Source: VXYL01 sp963422285 (lineage in GTDB: Bacteria; Pseudomonadota; Gammaproteobacteria; Pseudomonadales; Azotimanducaceae). Taken from it: a stretch of 64,000 nt of DNA. Numbering within the stretch: position 1 is the first letter of the stretch; the number at the start of each line of letters is the position of its first letter. The notes below the pieces were generated by a model. It did not search any database. It was not told where the DNA came from and was given only the letters and a program-made list of their open reading frames with translations. Below are positions 18,009-27,350 of the stretch, in pieces. Position numbers and translations under genes: made by a program. Where the stretch lies: positions 744,001 through 808,000 of the forward strand of contig OY729419.2 of NCBI GenBank assembly GCA_963422285.2, given 5' to 3'.

Positions 18009-19583
18009 TCATTCCCATTCGATGGTGCCAGGCGGCTTGCTGGTGACGTCGTACACTACCCTGGAAACGCCGCTCAGTTCATTGACGATGCGGTTGCTCG
18101 CCCGAGCGATGAGGTCGTGGGGAAGTTGCGCCCAGCCGGCGGTCATGAAATCCGTGGTGACCACGGCGCGCAGGGCAATAACATGTTCGTGACGGCGGGC
18201 GTCACCCACCACCCCCACCGACTTCACCGGCAGGTAGACGGCGAACGCCTGGGCTACTTGATCGTGGCAGCCGGCACGCCGCAGCTCTTCGATGAAGATG
18301 GCGTCTGCGGCGCGCAGCACGCGCAGATACTCGGGCCGCACCTCGCCGAGAACGCGCACCGCCAGTCCCGGCCCCGGGAACGGGTGGCGGTGGATCAGCC
18401 GATCCGGCAGCCCCAGCGCCAGCCCCACTTGACGCACCTCGTCCTTGAACAGGTCGCGCAGCGGCTCCACCAGTTCGAGACGCATGCGTTCCGGCAGGCC
18501 GCCGACGTTGTGATGGGACTTGATGACGCGGGACTTGCCGGTTCCCGCCGCCGATTCGATCACGTCCGGATAGATGGTGCCTTGGGCGAGCCAGCCAACG
18601 CCGGGGATGTTCGCCGCCTCGCGCTCGAAGACATCGATGAACATGCGCCCGATGATCTTGCGTTTCGCCTCCGGATCCTGAACGCCTTCGAGGGCTGCCA
18701 GGAACTCCGCCCCCGCGTCCACCGCGACCAAGCGGACGGGCAGCGCGTTGGACGGCCCGAACGCCGCCCGCACCTCGGCCGCTTCGTCCTTGCGCAGCAA
18801 GCCGTTGTCCACGAACACGCAGGTCAGCCGATCGCCGATGGCCCGGGACAACAGAGCCGCGACGACACTGGAATCGACACCGCCGGACAGGCCGAGAACC
18901 ACCTTGCCGTCGCCTACCTGCTCGCGCACCCGGGCGATGGCGCGATGGATGATGTTGGCGGCAGTCCAGTCTCCCCGGCAGCCGGCGATCTCGCGCACGA
19001 AGCGGCGCACGATCTCGCTGCCGCAGCGGGTGTGGGTCACCTCCGGGTGGAACTGCACCCCATAGCGCCGGCGGCGAACGTCCGCCAGGGCCGCTATGGG
19101 CGCGTTGTCGCTGTACGCGGCCGACTCGAAGCCCGGCGGCAGCGCGGCAACCCGGTCGCCGTGGCTCATCCACACATCGAGGGTCTCGCCCAAGCCTCGA
19201 AACAGCGGTACTTCGCCCACAAAGCGAACCGTCGCATGCCCGAACTCGCGACGGTTCGACGCCGCCACCTGGCCGCCGAGCTGCAGCGCCATCGCCTGCA
19301 TGCCGTAGCAGATGCCAAGCACGGGCAGGTCGGCAGCGAACACCGCATCGGGAATGCGTGGCGTCCAGCCTTCGGTGACGGTCTCCGGGCCGCCGGAGAG
19401 GATGATGCCCTTGGGCGCGAAGGCGCGGATCGCCGCATCGCCGGCATCGAATGGGCGGATTTCGCAGTATACGCCATGCTCACGCACCCGACGGGCGATG
19501 AGCTGGGTGGTCTGGGAGCCGAAATCGATCACCAGGATGCGATCACCTACGGCATCTGCGGCGATGCTGGCATTCATCGGCAT
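18009..19583 (-). CDS. guaA: GMP synthase (glutamine-hydrolysing) GuaA
   Basis: 524 residues from the ATG at 19583, chosen because MPMNASIAADAVGDRILVID fits the usual short lead before the glutaminase; the frame extends 25 codons further up. The class I glutaminase has Cys in LGICYGMQ and His in HPEVTHT; the ATP-pyrophosphatase P-loop SGGVDSSVVAALL and the C-terminal dimerisation domain ending GTIEWE follow. It converts XMP to GMP. It is downstream of guaB on the same strand with a 137-bp gap, a standard guaBA operon. From 17791 to 18008, between the sigma-like gene and guaA, I see no gene or terminator. Confidence 0.97.
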   Translation of the reverse strand: MPMNASIAADAVGDRILVIDFGSQTTQLIARRVREHGVYCEIRPFDAGDAAIRAFAPKGIILSGGPETVTEGWTPRIPDAVFAADLPVLGICYGMQAMALQLGGQVAASNRREFGHATVRFVGEVPLFRGLGETLDVWMSHGDRVAALPPGFESAAYSDNAPIAALADVRRRRYGVQFHPEVTHTRCGSEIVRRFVREIAGCRGDWTAANIIHRAIARVREQVGDGKVVLGLSGGVDSSVVAALLSRAIGDRLTCVFVDNGLLRKDEAAEVRAAFGPSNALPVRLVAVDAGAEFLAALEGVQDPEAKRKIIGRMFIDVFEREAANIPGVGWLAQGTIYPDVIESAAGTGKSRVIKSHHNVGGLPERMRLELVEPLRDLFKDEVRQVGLALGLPDRLIHRHPFPGPGLAVRVLGEVRPEYLRVLRAADAIFIEELRRAGCHDQVAQAFAVYLPVKSVGVVGDARRHEHVIALRAVVTTDFMTAGWAQLPHDLIARASNRIVNELSGVSRVVYDVTSKPPGTIEWE

Positions 19584-19720
19584 TTGCGCCCTGGCTTCCG
19601 GTTCATGCGACCTTCTCTCACTAACGGCAGCGGCGAGGCCGACGCCTCGGAGCAGCAAGCATGGCCCTGTCGGGCCGCGAACCTTGACTCATTCGGCGAG
19701 TCTTTTCCGTGTGAGGGGAG

Positions 19721-21190
19721 CTAGCCGACGGGGTAGTTCGGCGGCTCCTTGGTGATCGCCACGTCGTGGACATGGCTTTCGGCGAGCGCTGCCGACGACA
19801 CCTTGGTGAACTTCGAGCGGGTGCGCAATTCGCCGATGTCGGCGCAGCCGGTGTAGCCCATGGACGCCCGCAGACCGCCCATCAGCTGATGGATGATAGG
19901 CCCCGCGGGACCGCGGTATGGAACCCGGCCCTCGACCCCTTCGGGCACGAACTTGCCGCCGTCGCTCAATGGTTCCTGGAAGTAGCGGTCGCTGGAACCG
20001 AAGCGTTTCGACATGGCGCCCAGCGAACCCATGCCGCGATAGGACTTGTAGGTGCGGCCCTGGTAGAGTTCGGTTTCGCCCGGCGACTCCTCGGTGCCGG
20101 CGAACAGAGACCCCACCATCACCGCCGAAGCGCCAGCGCTGATGGCCTTGGCGATGTCGCCGGAAAAACGCACGCCGCCATCGGCGATCACCGGCACGTC
20201 GGCCTCGTCGGCTTCCCGGGCGGCTTCGGAAATCGCGGTTACCTGAGGTACGCCGACGCCAGCGACTACTCGCGTGGTGCAGATGCTGCCGGGGCCGATG
20301 CCCACCTTGACGGCATCGACGCCAGCATCGAGCAGCGCCCGAGCCCCGGCGGCAGTGGCGACGTTGCCGCCCATCACCGGCACCGCCGGATACTTCTGCT
20401 TGATCCAGCTGATGCGATCCAGCACCTGTTTGGAGTGGCCGTGGGCGGTATCGACGACGATGACATCCACCCCGGCCCCCACCAGCGCCGCCACCCGCTC
20501 GTCGGTGTCCTCGCCAGTGCCGACGCTGGCACCGGTACGCAACTGGCCATGCTCGTCCTTGCAGGCGTCGGGATAGGCCTGGGCCTTGGCGATGTCCTTC
20601 ACCGTTACCATCCCCTTGAGTTCGAACCGTTCGTTGACCAGCAGCACCTTTTCGATGCGATGCTTGTGCAGCAGTTCCGTGACCACGCTCACCGGCGCAT
20701 CCTCCTGCGCGGTCACCAGCCGCTCCTTGGGCGTCATCACCTCCGCCACCCTGGCGTCGAGGCGCATCTCGAAGCGGATGTCTCGGCTGGTGACGATGCC
20801 GAGCAGTTCGCTGCCTCGCACCACCGGGACGCCGGAAATTCTATGCTCCAAGGTGAGCGCGAGGAGTTCCCGCACCGTGGCCTCCGGGCGGATGACGATC
20901 GGGTCGCGGATCACCCCGCTCTCGAACTTCTTCACTGTCCGCACTTCCCGCGCCTGGGCCTCCAGCGACATGTTCTTATGGACGATTCCGATACCGCCTT
21001 CCTGGGCCAGGGCGATGGCGAGACCGGATTCCGTCACCGTATCCATCGCCGCCGAAATCAGCGGAATGTTCAAGGCGATGTCGCGGGTCAAGGGCGTTTG
21101 CAGATTCACCTCGGAGGGCAGGACTTCGGAGTAGGCGGGCAGCAGAAGGACGTCGTCGAAAGTCAGAGCTTCGTGGGCGATCCTCGGCAT
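19721..21190 (-). CDS. guaB: IMP dehydrogenase GuaB
   Basis: 489 residues, normal length. The barrel carries the IMP loop with catalytic Cys (GPGSICTTRVVAGVGVPQ) and the flap Arg-Tyr region (KSYRGMGSLGAM); two CBS domains occupy about residues 95-205 (GIVTSRDI, VMTPKERLV, MVTVKDI). The enzyme oxidises IMP to XMP, the first committed step to GMP, and the CBS pair allows nucleotide control. The ATG at 21190 follows an AGGAG ribosome site, and a strong promoter lies just upstream. It heads the guaBA operon. Confidence 0.97.
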   Translation of the reverse strand: MPRIAHEALTFDDVLLLPAYSEVLPSEVNLQTPLTRDIALNIPLISAAMDTVTESGLAIALAQEGGIGIVHKNMSLEAQAREVRTVKKFESGVIRDPIVIRPEATVRELLALTLEHRISGVPVVRGSELLGIVTSRDIRFEMRLDARVAEVMTPKERLVTAQEDAPVSVVTELLHKHRIEKVLLVNERFELKGMVTVKDIAKAQAYPDACKDEHGQLRTGASVGTGEDTDERVAALVGAGVDVIVVDTAHGHSKQVLDRISWIKQKYPAVPVMGGNVATAAGARALLDAGVDAVKVGIGPGSICTTRVVAGVGVPQVTAISEAAREADEADVPVIADGGVRFSGDIAKAISAGASAVMVGSLFAGTEESPGETELYQGRTYKSYRGMGSLGAMSKRFGSSDRYFQEPLSDGGKFVPEGVEGRVPYRGPAGPIIHQLMGGLRASMGYTGCADIGELRTRSKFTKVSSAALAESHVHDVAITKEPPNYPVG

Positions 21191-21243
21191 TGCGATCTCC
21201 TGTAGCCCTCGGCGCGGCTCGAGGGTGCGGGAAACAAGCGGCG

Positions 21244-21272
21244 ATCATACGCGGGCAGGGGCGGCTTGTAAA
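21244..21272 (-). promoter_or_regulatory. guaB promoter
   Basis: On the minus strand TTTACA (21272-21267), 17-nt spacer, TATGAT (21249-21244), 5/6 at each box. Start of transcription is expected near 21237, about 47 nt before the guaB ATG. The leader contains a small CCCTCG/CGAGGG palindrome. Confidence 0.75.
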
Positions 21273-21420
21273 CGCGCCCTGCCCGCCCTCGCCCGGCACA
21301 TGTTCTAGCGTGGGAACGAACGCGCCGCCTTGAAGAGGCCCGGACGCCATCCGACGAGGCCAAGCAAGAATGCCGTGCTTCCCCCGACTTCGGGATGGCC
21401 CTGGGGGGCCGAACACGCCC

Positions 21421-21449
21421 TTGGCAGCGAACCGCGGGACGGGTAGAAT
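21421..21449 (+). promoter_or_regulatory. rpsU promoter
   Basis: TTGGCA at 21421-21426, 17-nt spacer, TAGAAT at 21444-21449; both hexamers are one base from consensus. The rpsU ATG is 24 nt beyond. This is the expected head promoter of the rpsU-yqeY-dnaG-rpoD macromolecular-synthesis cluster. Confidence 0.75.
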
Positions 21450-21473
21450 GACGTCGTCATCCGAGAGAATCCC

Positions 21474-21689
21474 ATGCCGTTCGTCAAAGTCAGAGAAAAC
21501 GAGCCCTTCGACGTGGCCCTGCGGCGCTTCAAGCGTTCCTGCGAGAAGGCCGGCATCCTGTCGGAGGTGCGCAAGCGCGAGTACTACGAGAAGCCCACCG
21601 CGGTGCGCAAGCGCAAGGCCGCGGCTGCCGTCAAGCGCCACCTGAAGAAGCTGCAACGCGAAACCCGCCGCTTCGAGAAGATGCACTAG
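21474..21689 (+). CDS. rpsU: Ribosomal protein bS21
   Basis: 71 residues, the exact family length: MPFVKVRENEPFDVALRRFK, a basic helical core (SCEKAGILSEVRKREYYEKP) and a lysine/arginine-rich tail ending RRFEKMH. bS21 sits on the 30S platform and helps initiation. It is the first gene of the classic rpsU-dnaG-rpoD cluster, here with yqeY inserted between rpsU and dnaG, as is common outside enterics. Confidence 0.98.
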   Translation: MPFVKVRENEPFDVALRRFKRSCEKAGILSEVRKREYYEKPTAVRKRKAAAAVKRHLKKLQRETRRFEKMH

Positions 21690-21726
21690 CGCCGTGTCCG
21701 CCTAGCAGCGCCAGCTCTGCCCATCC

Positions 21727-22194
21727 ATGACCGATCCCCAGGCTTCGGAGCTCCGTGCCGCCATCGGCACAGCCACCAAGGCGGCCATGCGCGCCCGCCA
21801 GCGCGAACGCGTCAAAGCGCTGCGCCTCGTCAATGCCGACCTCAAGCAGGCCGAGATCGACGGGCAGAAGACGCTCGCCGACGCCGACGTCCTGGCAGTG
21901 CTGACGAAGATGCGCAAGCAGCGCCGGGATTCCCTGGCCCAGTACGCCAAGGCCGGACGCGAGGATCTCGCTGCCATCGAGCAGTTCGAGATCGACGTCA
22001 TCGAAGAGTTCCTGCCGGCGGCGCTGACGCCGAAGGAGATCGAAGGCGCCGTAGCGGCGGCAATCGCGGCCACCGGCGCGACGGGCATGAAGGACATGGG
22101 CAAGGTCATGGGCGCGCTCAAGGGCGAGCTGGCCGGGCGCGCCGACATGGGCGTGGCGAGCGGCGTCGTCCGTGCCGCCCTCGGCGGGCACTGA
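21727..22194 (+). CDS. yqeY: YqeY/GatB-tail family protein
   Basis: 155 residues of the YqeY family: an N-terminal helical domain (LRAAIGTATKAAMRARQRER...LRLVNADLKQAEID) and a C-terminal GatB/YqeY domain (FEIDVIEEFLPAALTPKEIE...GMKDMGKVMGALKGELAGRA...VRAALGGH). The C-terminal domain resembles the tRNA-binding tail of GatB, but the biochemical role is not settled. It lies between rpsU (37 bp) and dnaG (85 bp) in one transcription unit. Confidence 0.95.
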   Translation: MTDPQASELRAAIGTATKAAMRARQRERVKALRLVNADLKQAEIDGQKTLADADVLAVLTKMRKQRRDSLAQYAKAGREDLAAIEQFEIDVIEEFLPAALTPKEIEGAVAAAIAATGATGMKDMGKVMGALKGELAGRADMGVASGVVRAALGGH

Positions 22195-22279
22195 CTGCAG
22201 CTGCAGCGAGAGCTGCGGCGAGAAATTCCGCGACAAAATTCCGCGACATCGGCCGCCGGCGGGATTATTCTTGCCGCCT

Positions 22280-24097
22280 ATGGCAGGCATGATTCCTCGA
22301 TCTTTCATCAACGGTCTGATCGAGCGCGTCGACATCGTCGATGTGGTCGGCGCCTATGTGCAGCTGCGCAAGGCCGGCGCGAACCACTCGGGCCGATGCC
22401 CCTTCCACGACGAGAAGACGCCGTCGTTCCACGTCTACCCGGACGGCCACTACCATTGCTTCGGCTGCGGCGCCCACGGCACCACGCTGGGCTTTCTGAT
22501 GGAACGGGACGGCCTCGAATTCCCGGAGGCGGTGGAGGCGCTGGCAGCCATCGCCGGCGTCGAAGTGCCGCGCGAACAGGGTACCGGGCGCAGAACGGAT
22601 ACCGGACTCTACGAGGCGCTGAACGCCGCCGATGCGTGGTTTCGGGATCGACTGCGCAACGACCCCGAAGCCGAAGCCGCGGCAGCGTACCTCAAAGACC
22701 GCGGGCTCAGCGGCACCGTAACGCGGGAGTTCGGCATCGGGCTGGCGCCGTCCGGCTGGGACGGGCTGAAGACGGCCCTGGCCTCCTTCGGCGAGGTTCG
22801 GCTCGTCGCCGCCGGGCTGCTCGCCAAGAACGACCGCGGAGGAACCTACGATCGCTTCCGGGCGCGCATCACGTTCCCTATCCGCGATACCCGCGGGCGG
22901 GTGATCGGATTCGGCGGACGAGTGTTCCAGGACGAAGAGCAGCATGGAGATACGCCGCCGAAGACGAGGCCGCGCAAAGAACCCAAGTACCTCAACTCGC
23001 CCGAGACCGACGTGTTCCGCAAAGGCCGCGAGCTGTACGGCCTGTTCGAGGCGCGACGCGCCCAGCGGCCCGACTGCCTGATCGTGGTGGAGGGCTACAT
23101 GGATGTCGTGGCGCTGGCCCAGCACGGCGTTGCCAACGCCGTCGCCACCCTGGGCACCGCTGTGGGCCAAGCTCATTTCGAGAAGCTGTTTCGCTTCGCC
23201 GAACGGGTGGTGTGCTGCTTCGACGGCGACGAGGCCGGGCGCAACGCTGCCTGGAAGGCAGTGGACGCGGCGTTCCCCGTGCTGTCGGCGGGGCGGCGAC
23301 TGGGCTTCGTCTTTCTGCCCGACGGCGAAGATCCGGATACCGTTGTGCGCAGTCGCGGCTCGACGCACTTCGAATCGCTGCTCGACAATGCCGTACCGGT
23401 GGGCGAGTACTTCCTTGGGCATCTGCGAGCCGGCCTGGATCTGGAGCGGGTGGATGTCCAGGCAACGCTCTGCGACTTGGCGCTGCCTCACATCGGACGT
23501 CTGCCGGAAGGCACTCTGCGCTCCATGCTGGTTCGCGACTTGGCTCGGCTTGGCCACACCGAGCCGACGATTCTCGAACGACGACTGCACGAGCCGGGGC
23601 GGCTTGCCGAAGCGTCTCCACCAGTCTCGCGCGGCGCAGGAGCTCCCGCGCCGCGCCAATCCAAACTCGCTACGCGACTGCTGCACCTGGTGATCAAATG
23701 CCCGCAGCTCGTCGATCACATGATCGCGGCGGACCGCGCCCGACTAATCGAGGCCACTGCCGATGGCAGTCCGTTTGGCGAAGCGGTGCGCTACTTGGCG
23801 GCCGAACCCGGCGCGGATACGGCGATGCTGCTTGGCCGCTTCGTCGGCGACGATGCCTACCGCGAACTCGCCGCCCTGGCCGAGCAAGACATCCTGCTGT
23901 CGAACCAGGAGCTGCTAGCCAGCGAGTTCGCCGACGGTGTCGATCGATACCTCGCGCAACGCGCCCGGGCGTCTCGCTCCGCGCTGTACCAGAATGTCCG
24001 GGAGCGCGGCTCCCGAGAGGAACTGAAACGCTACTGGGACGCCAGAAGCAGCCAGGATCCGCAGGACTTGATTGTCGATGCGCCGCCTCCACCTTAG
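22280..24097 (+). CDS. dnaG: DNA primase DnaG
   Basis: 605 residues from the ATG at 22280 (MAGMIPRSFINGLIERVDIV), the normal DnaG N-terminus; the frame is open 36 codons upstream into yqeY. The CHC2 zinc finger is CPFHDEKTPSF...HCFGCGAHG (residues about 38-65), the TOPRIM domain has VVEGYMDVVAL and FDGDEAGRNAAW, and a helical DnaB-interaction domain ends the chain. DnaG makes replication primers at the fork. A TATTCT at 22266-22271 ends 9 nt before the ATG and could serve a secondary promoter. Confidence 0.97.
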   Translation: MAGMIPRSFINGLIERVDIVDVVGAYVQLRKAGANHSGRCPFHDEKTPSFHVYPDGHYHCFGCGAHGTTLGFLMERDGLEFPEAVEALAAIAGVEVPREQGTGRRTDTGLYEALNAADAWFRDRLRNDPEAEAAAAYLKDRGLSGTVTREFGIGLAPSGWDGLKTALASFGEVRLVAAGLLAKNDRGGTYDRFRARITFPIRDTRGRVIGFGGRVFQDEEQHGDTPPKTRPRKEPKYLNSPETDVFRKGRELYGLFEARRAQRPDCLIVVEGYMDVVALAQHGVANAVATLGTAVGQAHFEKLFRFAERVVCCFDGDEAGRNAAWKAVDAAFPVLSAGRRLGFVFLPDGEDPDTVVRSRGSTHFESLLDNAVPVGEYFLGHLRAGLDLERVDVQATLCDLALPHIGRLPEGTLRSMLVRDLARLGHTEPTILERRLHEPGRLAEASPPVSRGAGAPAPRQSKLATRLLHLVIKCPQLVDHMIAADRARLIEATADGSPFGEAVRYLAAEPGADTAMLLGRFVGDDAYRELAALAEQDILLSNQELLASEFADGVDRYLAQRARASRSALYQNVRERGSREELKRYWDARSSQDPQDLIVDAPPPP

Positions 24098-24139
24098 GGG
24101 ACCGGTGCGCCGGGGCTGGCGGCTACGCGCACTCGCCGG

Positions 24140-24177
24140 ACATGCTCATGCTATAGTGACATGCTCATGCTATAGTA
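24140..24177 (+). repeat. Tandem 19-bp duplication carrying two -10-like boxes upstream of rpoD
   Basis: Two copies of a 19-bp unit (ACATGCTCATGCTATAGT plus one base) lie head to tail in the dnaG-rpoD gap. Each copy contains TATAGT (24152-24157 and 24171-24176). The second is followed by a purine-rich AAGGAAGG. No convincing -35 precedes either. It may be a duplicated rpoD promoter element or an accidental tandem duplication. Confidence 0.6.
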
Positions 24178-24255
24178 AGGAAGGTGTTTTCCAGCGTCGA
24201 AGCAGGGCCCGCTCAGGCGCATGCGAATCGTCCCGACAACTGCCGCAAGGGTGAC

Positions 24256-26097
24256 ATGGCCACAGAGACCAAGCAAAAGCAATCCCGCCTGAAGGAACTG
24301 ATCGCCAAGGGCAAGGAGCAGGGCTACCTGACCTACACCGAGGTCAACGACCACCTGCCCGAGGACATCAGCGACTCGGATCAGATCGAAGACATCATCA
24401 GCATGATCAACGATATCGGGATTACCGTCTACGAATCCGCGGAGGCGGCCCCGGATGCGGACGAACTGCTGAACGCCGGCGACAACACCACTGACGAGCT
24501 GGCCACGGAAGAAGCCACCGCGGCACTCGCCGCGGTGGAGACGGAGACCGGTCGCACCACGGATCCGGTGCGCATGTACATGCGCGAGATGGGCAGCGTG
24601 GACCTGCTCACCCGAGAGGGGGAGATCGCCATCGCCAAGCGCATCGAAGAAGGCATCCGAGACGTGCTAGCGGCCATGGCCCATTTCCCCGGCACCGTGG
24701 AGTACATCCTGGACCGCTACCAGGCCGTAACCCAGGAAGACAAGCTGCCCGACCTGCTGGTGGGCTATCTGGATCCCGCCGAGCATGTGCCGCCGGCCGC
24801 CCAAGTGGCTCTCGCCGCCGCCTCGGACGAGAAGGACGACGACGCTGCCGAGGAACGCAAAGGTCCCGATCCAGTGGAGGCCGAGCGACGCTTCACGGCG
24901 CTGAAGAACGCCTTCGACAAGTGCTGCCAGTCCAGGAACCTGTCCAAGAAGAGGCGCAACCCCGAAGCCGTGGCCGCGGATCTCGCCGAGCTCGCCTCGG
25001 TGTTCTCGTTCTTCAAACTGGTGCCCAAGCACTACGACGTCATCCTCGGCCTGCCTCGCGAGGCGCTGCGCCGTATCCGCCGCCAGGAGCGCATCATTCT
25101 GAACGCCTGTGTGGGCCAGGCCGGCATGCCGAAGCAGGACTTCCTGCAGAACTACCAGGGCCAGGAGACATCCAGCGTGTGGGTGGACCGTCGCATCGAA
25201 GCCCGCCACGACTACAGCCGGCGTCTGGCGCGGGTCAGGGAGGACATCGTCCGCGCCCAGAAGAAGCTCCGCGGCGTCACTCGGGAAACCGGTCTCTCGG
25301 TAGGCGAGATCCGGGACATCAACCGTCGCATGTCGCTTGGCGAGGCGAAGGCGCGACGCGCCAAAAAGGACATGGTGGAAGCCAACCTGCGGCTCGTGAT
25401 TTCCATTGCCAAGAAGTACACCAACCGCGGCTTGCAGTTCCTGGACCTCATCCAGGAAGGCAACATCGGTCTGATGAAGGCGGTAGACAAGTTCGAGTAT
25501 CGGCGCGGCTACAAGTTCTCGACCTACGCCACTTGGTGGATCCGCCAAGCCATCACTCGCTCCATCGCCGACCAAGCCCGCACCATCCGCATTCCGGTGC
25601 ATATGATCGAGACTATCAACAAGCTCACTCGCATCTCCCGGCAGATGCTGCAGGAGAAGGGTCGGGAGCCGACGCCGGAAGAGCTCGGGGAGCGCATGGA
25701 GATGCCTGAGGAGAAAGTGCGCCGGGTGTTGAAGATCGCCAAGGAGCCGATTTCCATGGAGACGCCCATCGGCGACGACGAGGACTCGCACCTCGGCGAC
25801 TTCATCGAAGACGCCACCGTCGGCTCGCCGGCGGAACTCGCCACCGGCCAAGGCCTCAAGGAGGCCACGCGCACGGTACTAGGCGGCCTTACGGCGCGGG
25901 AAGCCAAGGTGCTGCGCATGCGCTTCGGAATCGACATGAACACGGACCACACCCTGGAGGAAGTGGGCAAGCAGTTCGATGTGACCCGGGAGCGCATCCG
26001 CCAGATCGAAGCCAAGGCGCTGCGCAAGCTGCGCCACCCGACGCGCAGCGAGCACTTGAAGAGCTTCCTGGACGAGTGGAGCGAGAATCGTCGCTGA
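24256..26097 (+). CDS. rpoD: RNA polymerase primary sigma factor RpoD
   Basis: 613 residues from the ATG at 24256 (MATETKQKQSRLKELIAKGK), which matches the standard RpoD start; the open frame begins 24 codons earlier. Region 1.1 is followed by the DPVRMYMREMGSVDLLTREG region 1.2, a non-conserved acidic linker (DEKDDDAAEERKG), regions 2.1-2.4 (NLRLVISIAKKYTNRGLQFL, YKFSTYATWWIRQAITR), region 3 and region 4 (LEEVGKQFDVTRERIRQIEA). It directs transcription of most genes and explains the TTGACA/TATAAT-like promoters seen in this window. Last gene of the macromolecular-synthesis cluster. Confidence 0.98.
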   Translation: MATETKQKQSRLKELIAKGKEQGYLTYTEVNDHLPEDISDSDQIEDIISMINDIGITVYESAEAAPDADELLNAGDNTTDELATEEATAALAAVETETGRTTDPVRMYMREMGSVDLLTREGEIAIAKRIEEGIRDVLAAMAHFPGTVEYILDRYQAVTQEDKLPDLLVGYLDPAEHVPPAAQVALAAASDEKDDDAAEERKGPDPVEAERRFTALKNAFDKCCQSRNLSKKRRNPEAVAADLAELASVFSFFKLVPKHYDVILGLPREALRRIRRQERIILNACVGQAGMPKQDFLQNYQGQETSSVWVDRRIEARHDYSRRLARVREDIVRAQKKLRGVTRETGLSVGEIRDINRRMSLGEAKARRAKKDMVEANLRLVISIAKKYTNRGLQFLDLIQEGNIGLMKAVDKFEYRRGYKFSTYATWWIRQAITRSIADQARTIRIPVHMIETINKLTRISRQMLQEKGREPTPEELGERMEMPEEKVRRVLKIAKEPISMETPIGDDEDSHLGDFIEDATVGSPAELATGQGLKEATRTVLGGLTAREAKVLRMRFGIDMNTDHTLEEVGKQFDVTRERIRQIEAKALRKLRHPTRSEHLKSFLDEWSENRR

Positions 26098-26170
26098 TCC
26101 GTGCCGTGGGCAGATTTCCACGGACGACCTATCGAACCGATGCAGCACATAGGGGAGGCGCTGAGCTAGA

Positions 26171-27349
26171 ATGAATGATCAGAACTACCGGATTCTCGTC
26201 GTCGACGACGAGGTCGATCTCGAACACCTGATGCGCCAACGCCTGCGTCGTGAAGTCCGTGCCGGCCGCTACGAGCTGATCTTCGCCAACAACGGCGTGG
26301 AAGCGCTGGCCGTGCTGGAGAAGAACGGCGACATCGACATGGTGCTCTCGGACATCAACATGCCACAGATGGACGGGCTGACGCTGCTGGAGCAAATACC
26401 CAAGGTCGATCCCAACGTCCGTTCCGTAATCGTCTCCGCCTACGGCGACATGGACAACATCCGCACTGCCATGAACCGCGGCGCGTTCGACTTCATCACC
26501 AAGCCCATCGACTTCCAGGATCTCAAGATCACCATCGACAAGACCCTGCGCCACCTGCAAGCGCTGCGCGAGGCGTTGGCAACCCGGGACAAGCTGGTGG
26601 CATTGCAGAACGAGCTCGACGTGGCCAGCAAGATGCAGCAGTCCATCCTGCCCACCCAATTCCCACACACGGACGCCTACGATGTGTTCGGCAACATGGA
26701 GCCGGCGCTGGATGTGGGCGGCGACTTCTTTGACGTGGTGATGCTGGAGAACGACCGCATCGGGCTCGCCATCGCCGACGTCTCCGGCAAGGGCGTACCG
26801 GCGGCGCTGTTCATGATGTCGAGCCGCACACTGCTCAAGGGCGCGGCCATCGGCAAGCTCGAGCCGGGCGACGTGCTCGACGAAGTGAACCGCCTGCTGG
26901 AGAGGGAAAACGAAGCGATGATGTTCGTCACCGTCTTCTACGGGGTGTTCGATCCTGCCAGCGGCTCGCTGACCTACGCCAACGGTGGCCACAATCCGCC
27001 GCTGATCGTCCATACCGACGGCAGTTCGACGCTGCTGCCGTCTACTGGCGGCATCGCGCTTGGCCTCACGCCCGAGCCGAGCTATCAGCAGCAGGTCGTC
27101 ACCCTGGCACCTGGGGACATGGTGGTGCTCTATACGGATGGCGTCACCGAGGCCATGAACGGCGCGCTGGAGGAGTTCGGCGTGGAGCGGTTGCAGCAAG
27201 TGTTCGCGGCATCCCAAGACGCCGCAGCGGCATCCCGAAACGGCGCAGCTACCGTGAACCAAGCGATCTTCAGCGCCGTGCATGCCTTCGCGAGCGACAC
27301 GCCCCAGTCCGATGACATCACCTGCCTCACGTTGGCGTATCGAGGCTGA
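26171..27349 (+). CDS. Response regulator with PP2C/SpoIIE-type phosphatase output
   Basis: 392 residues. The receiver domain spans about 1-125 with phospho-acceptor Asp61 (VLSDINMPQMDG) and Lys in ITKPIDF. A short coiled linker (KLVALQNELDVASKMQQSIL) leads to a PPM-type phosphatase from about 160: LDVGGDFFDVV, ADVSGKGVPAALFM, LYTDGVTEAM and SDDITCLTL supply the metal-binding acids. Such RsbU/HsbR-like proteins dephosphorylate a STAS antagonist when the receiver is phosphorylated. The next gene is an RsbW-like kinase starting one base after the stop, and a sensor kinase and a STAS protein lie in the same cluster, so the full circuit is local. Confidence 0.93.
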   Translation: MNDQNYRILVVDDEVDLEHLMRQRLRREVRAGRYELIFANNGVEALAVLEKNGDIDMVLSDINMPQMDGLTLLEQIPKVDPNVRSVIVSAYGDMDNIRTAMNRGAFDFITKPIDFQDLKITIDKTLRHLQALREALATRDKLVALQNELDVASKMQQSILPTQFPHTDAYDVFGNMEPALDVGGDFFDVVMLENDRIGLAIADVSGKGVPAALFMMSSRTLLKGAAIGKLEPGDVLDEVNRLLERENEAMMFVTVFYGVFDPASGSLTYANGGHNPPLIVHTDGSSTLLPSTGGIALGLTPEPSYQQQVVTLAPGDMVVLYTDGVTEAMNGALEEFGVERLQQVFAASQDAAAASRNGAATVNQAIFSAVHAFASDTPQSDDITCLTLAYRG

Positions 27350-27350
27350 G

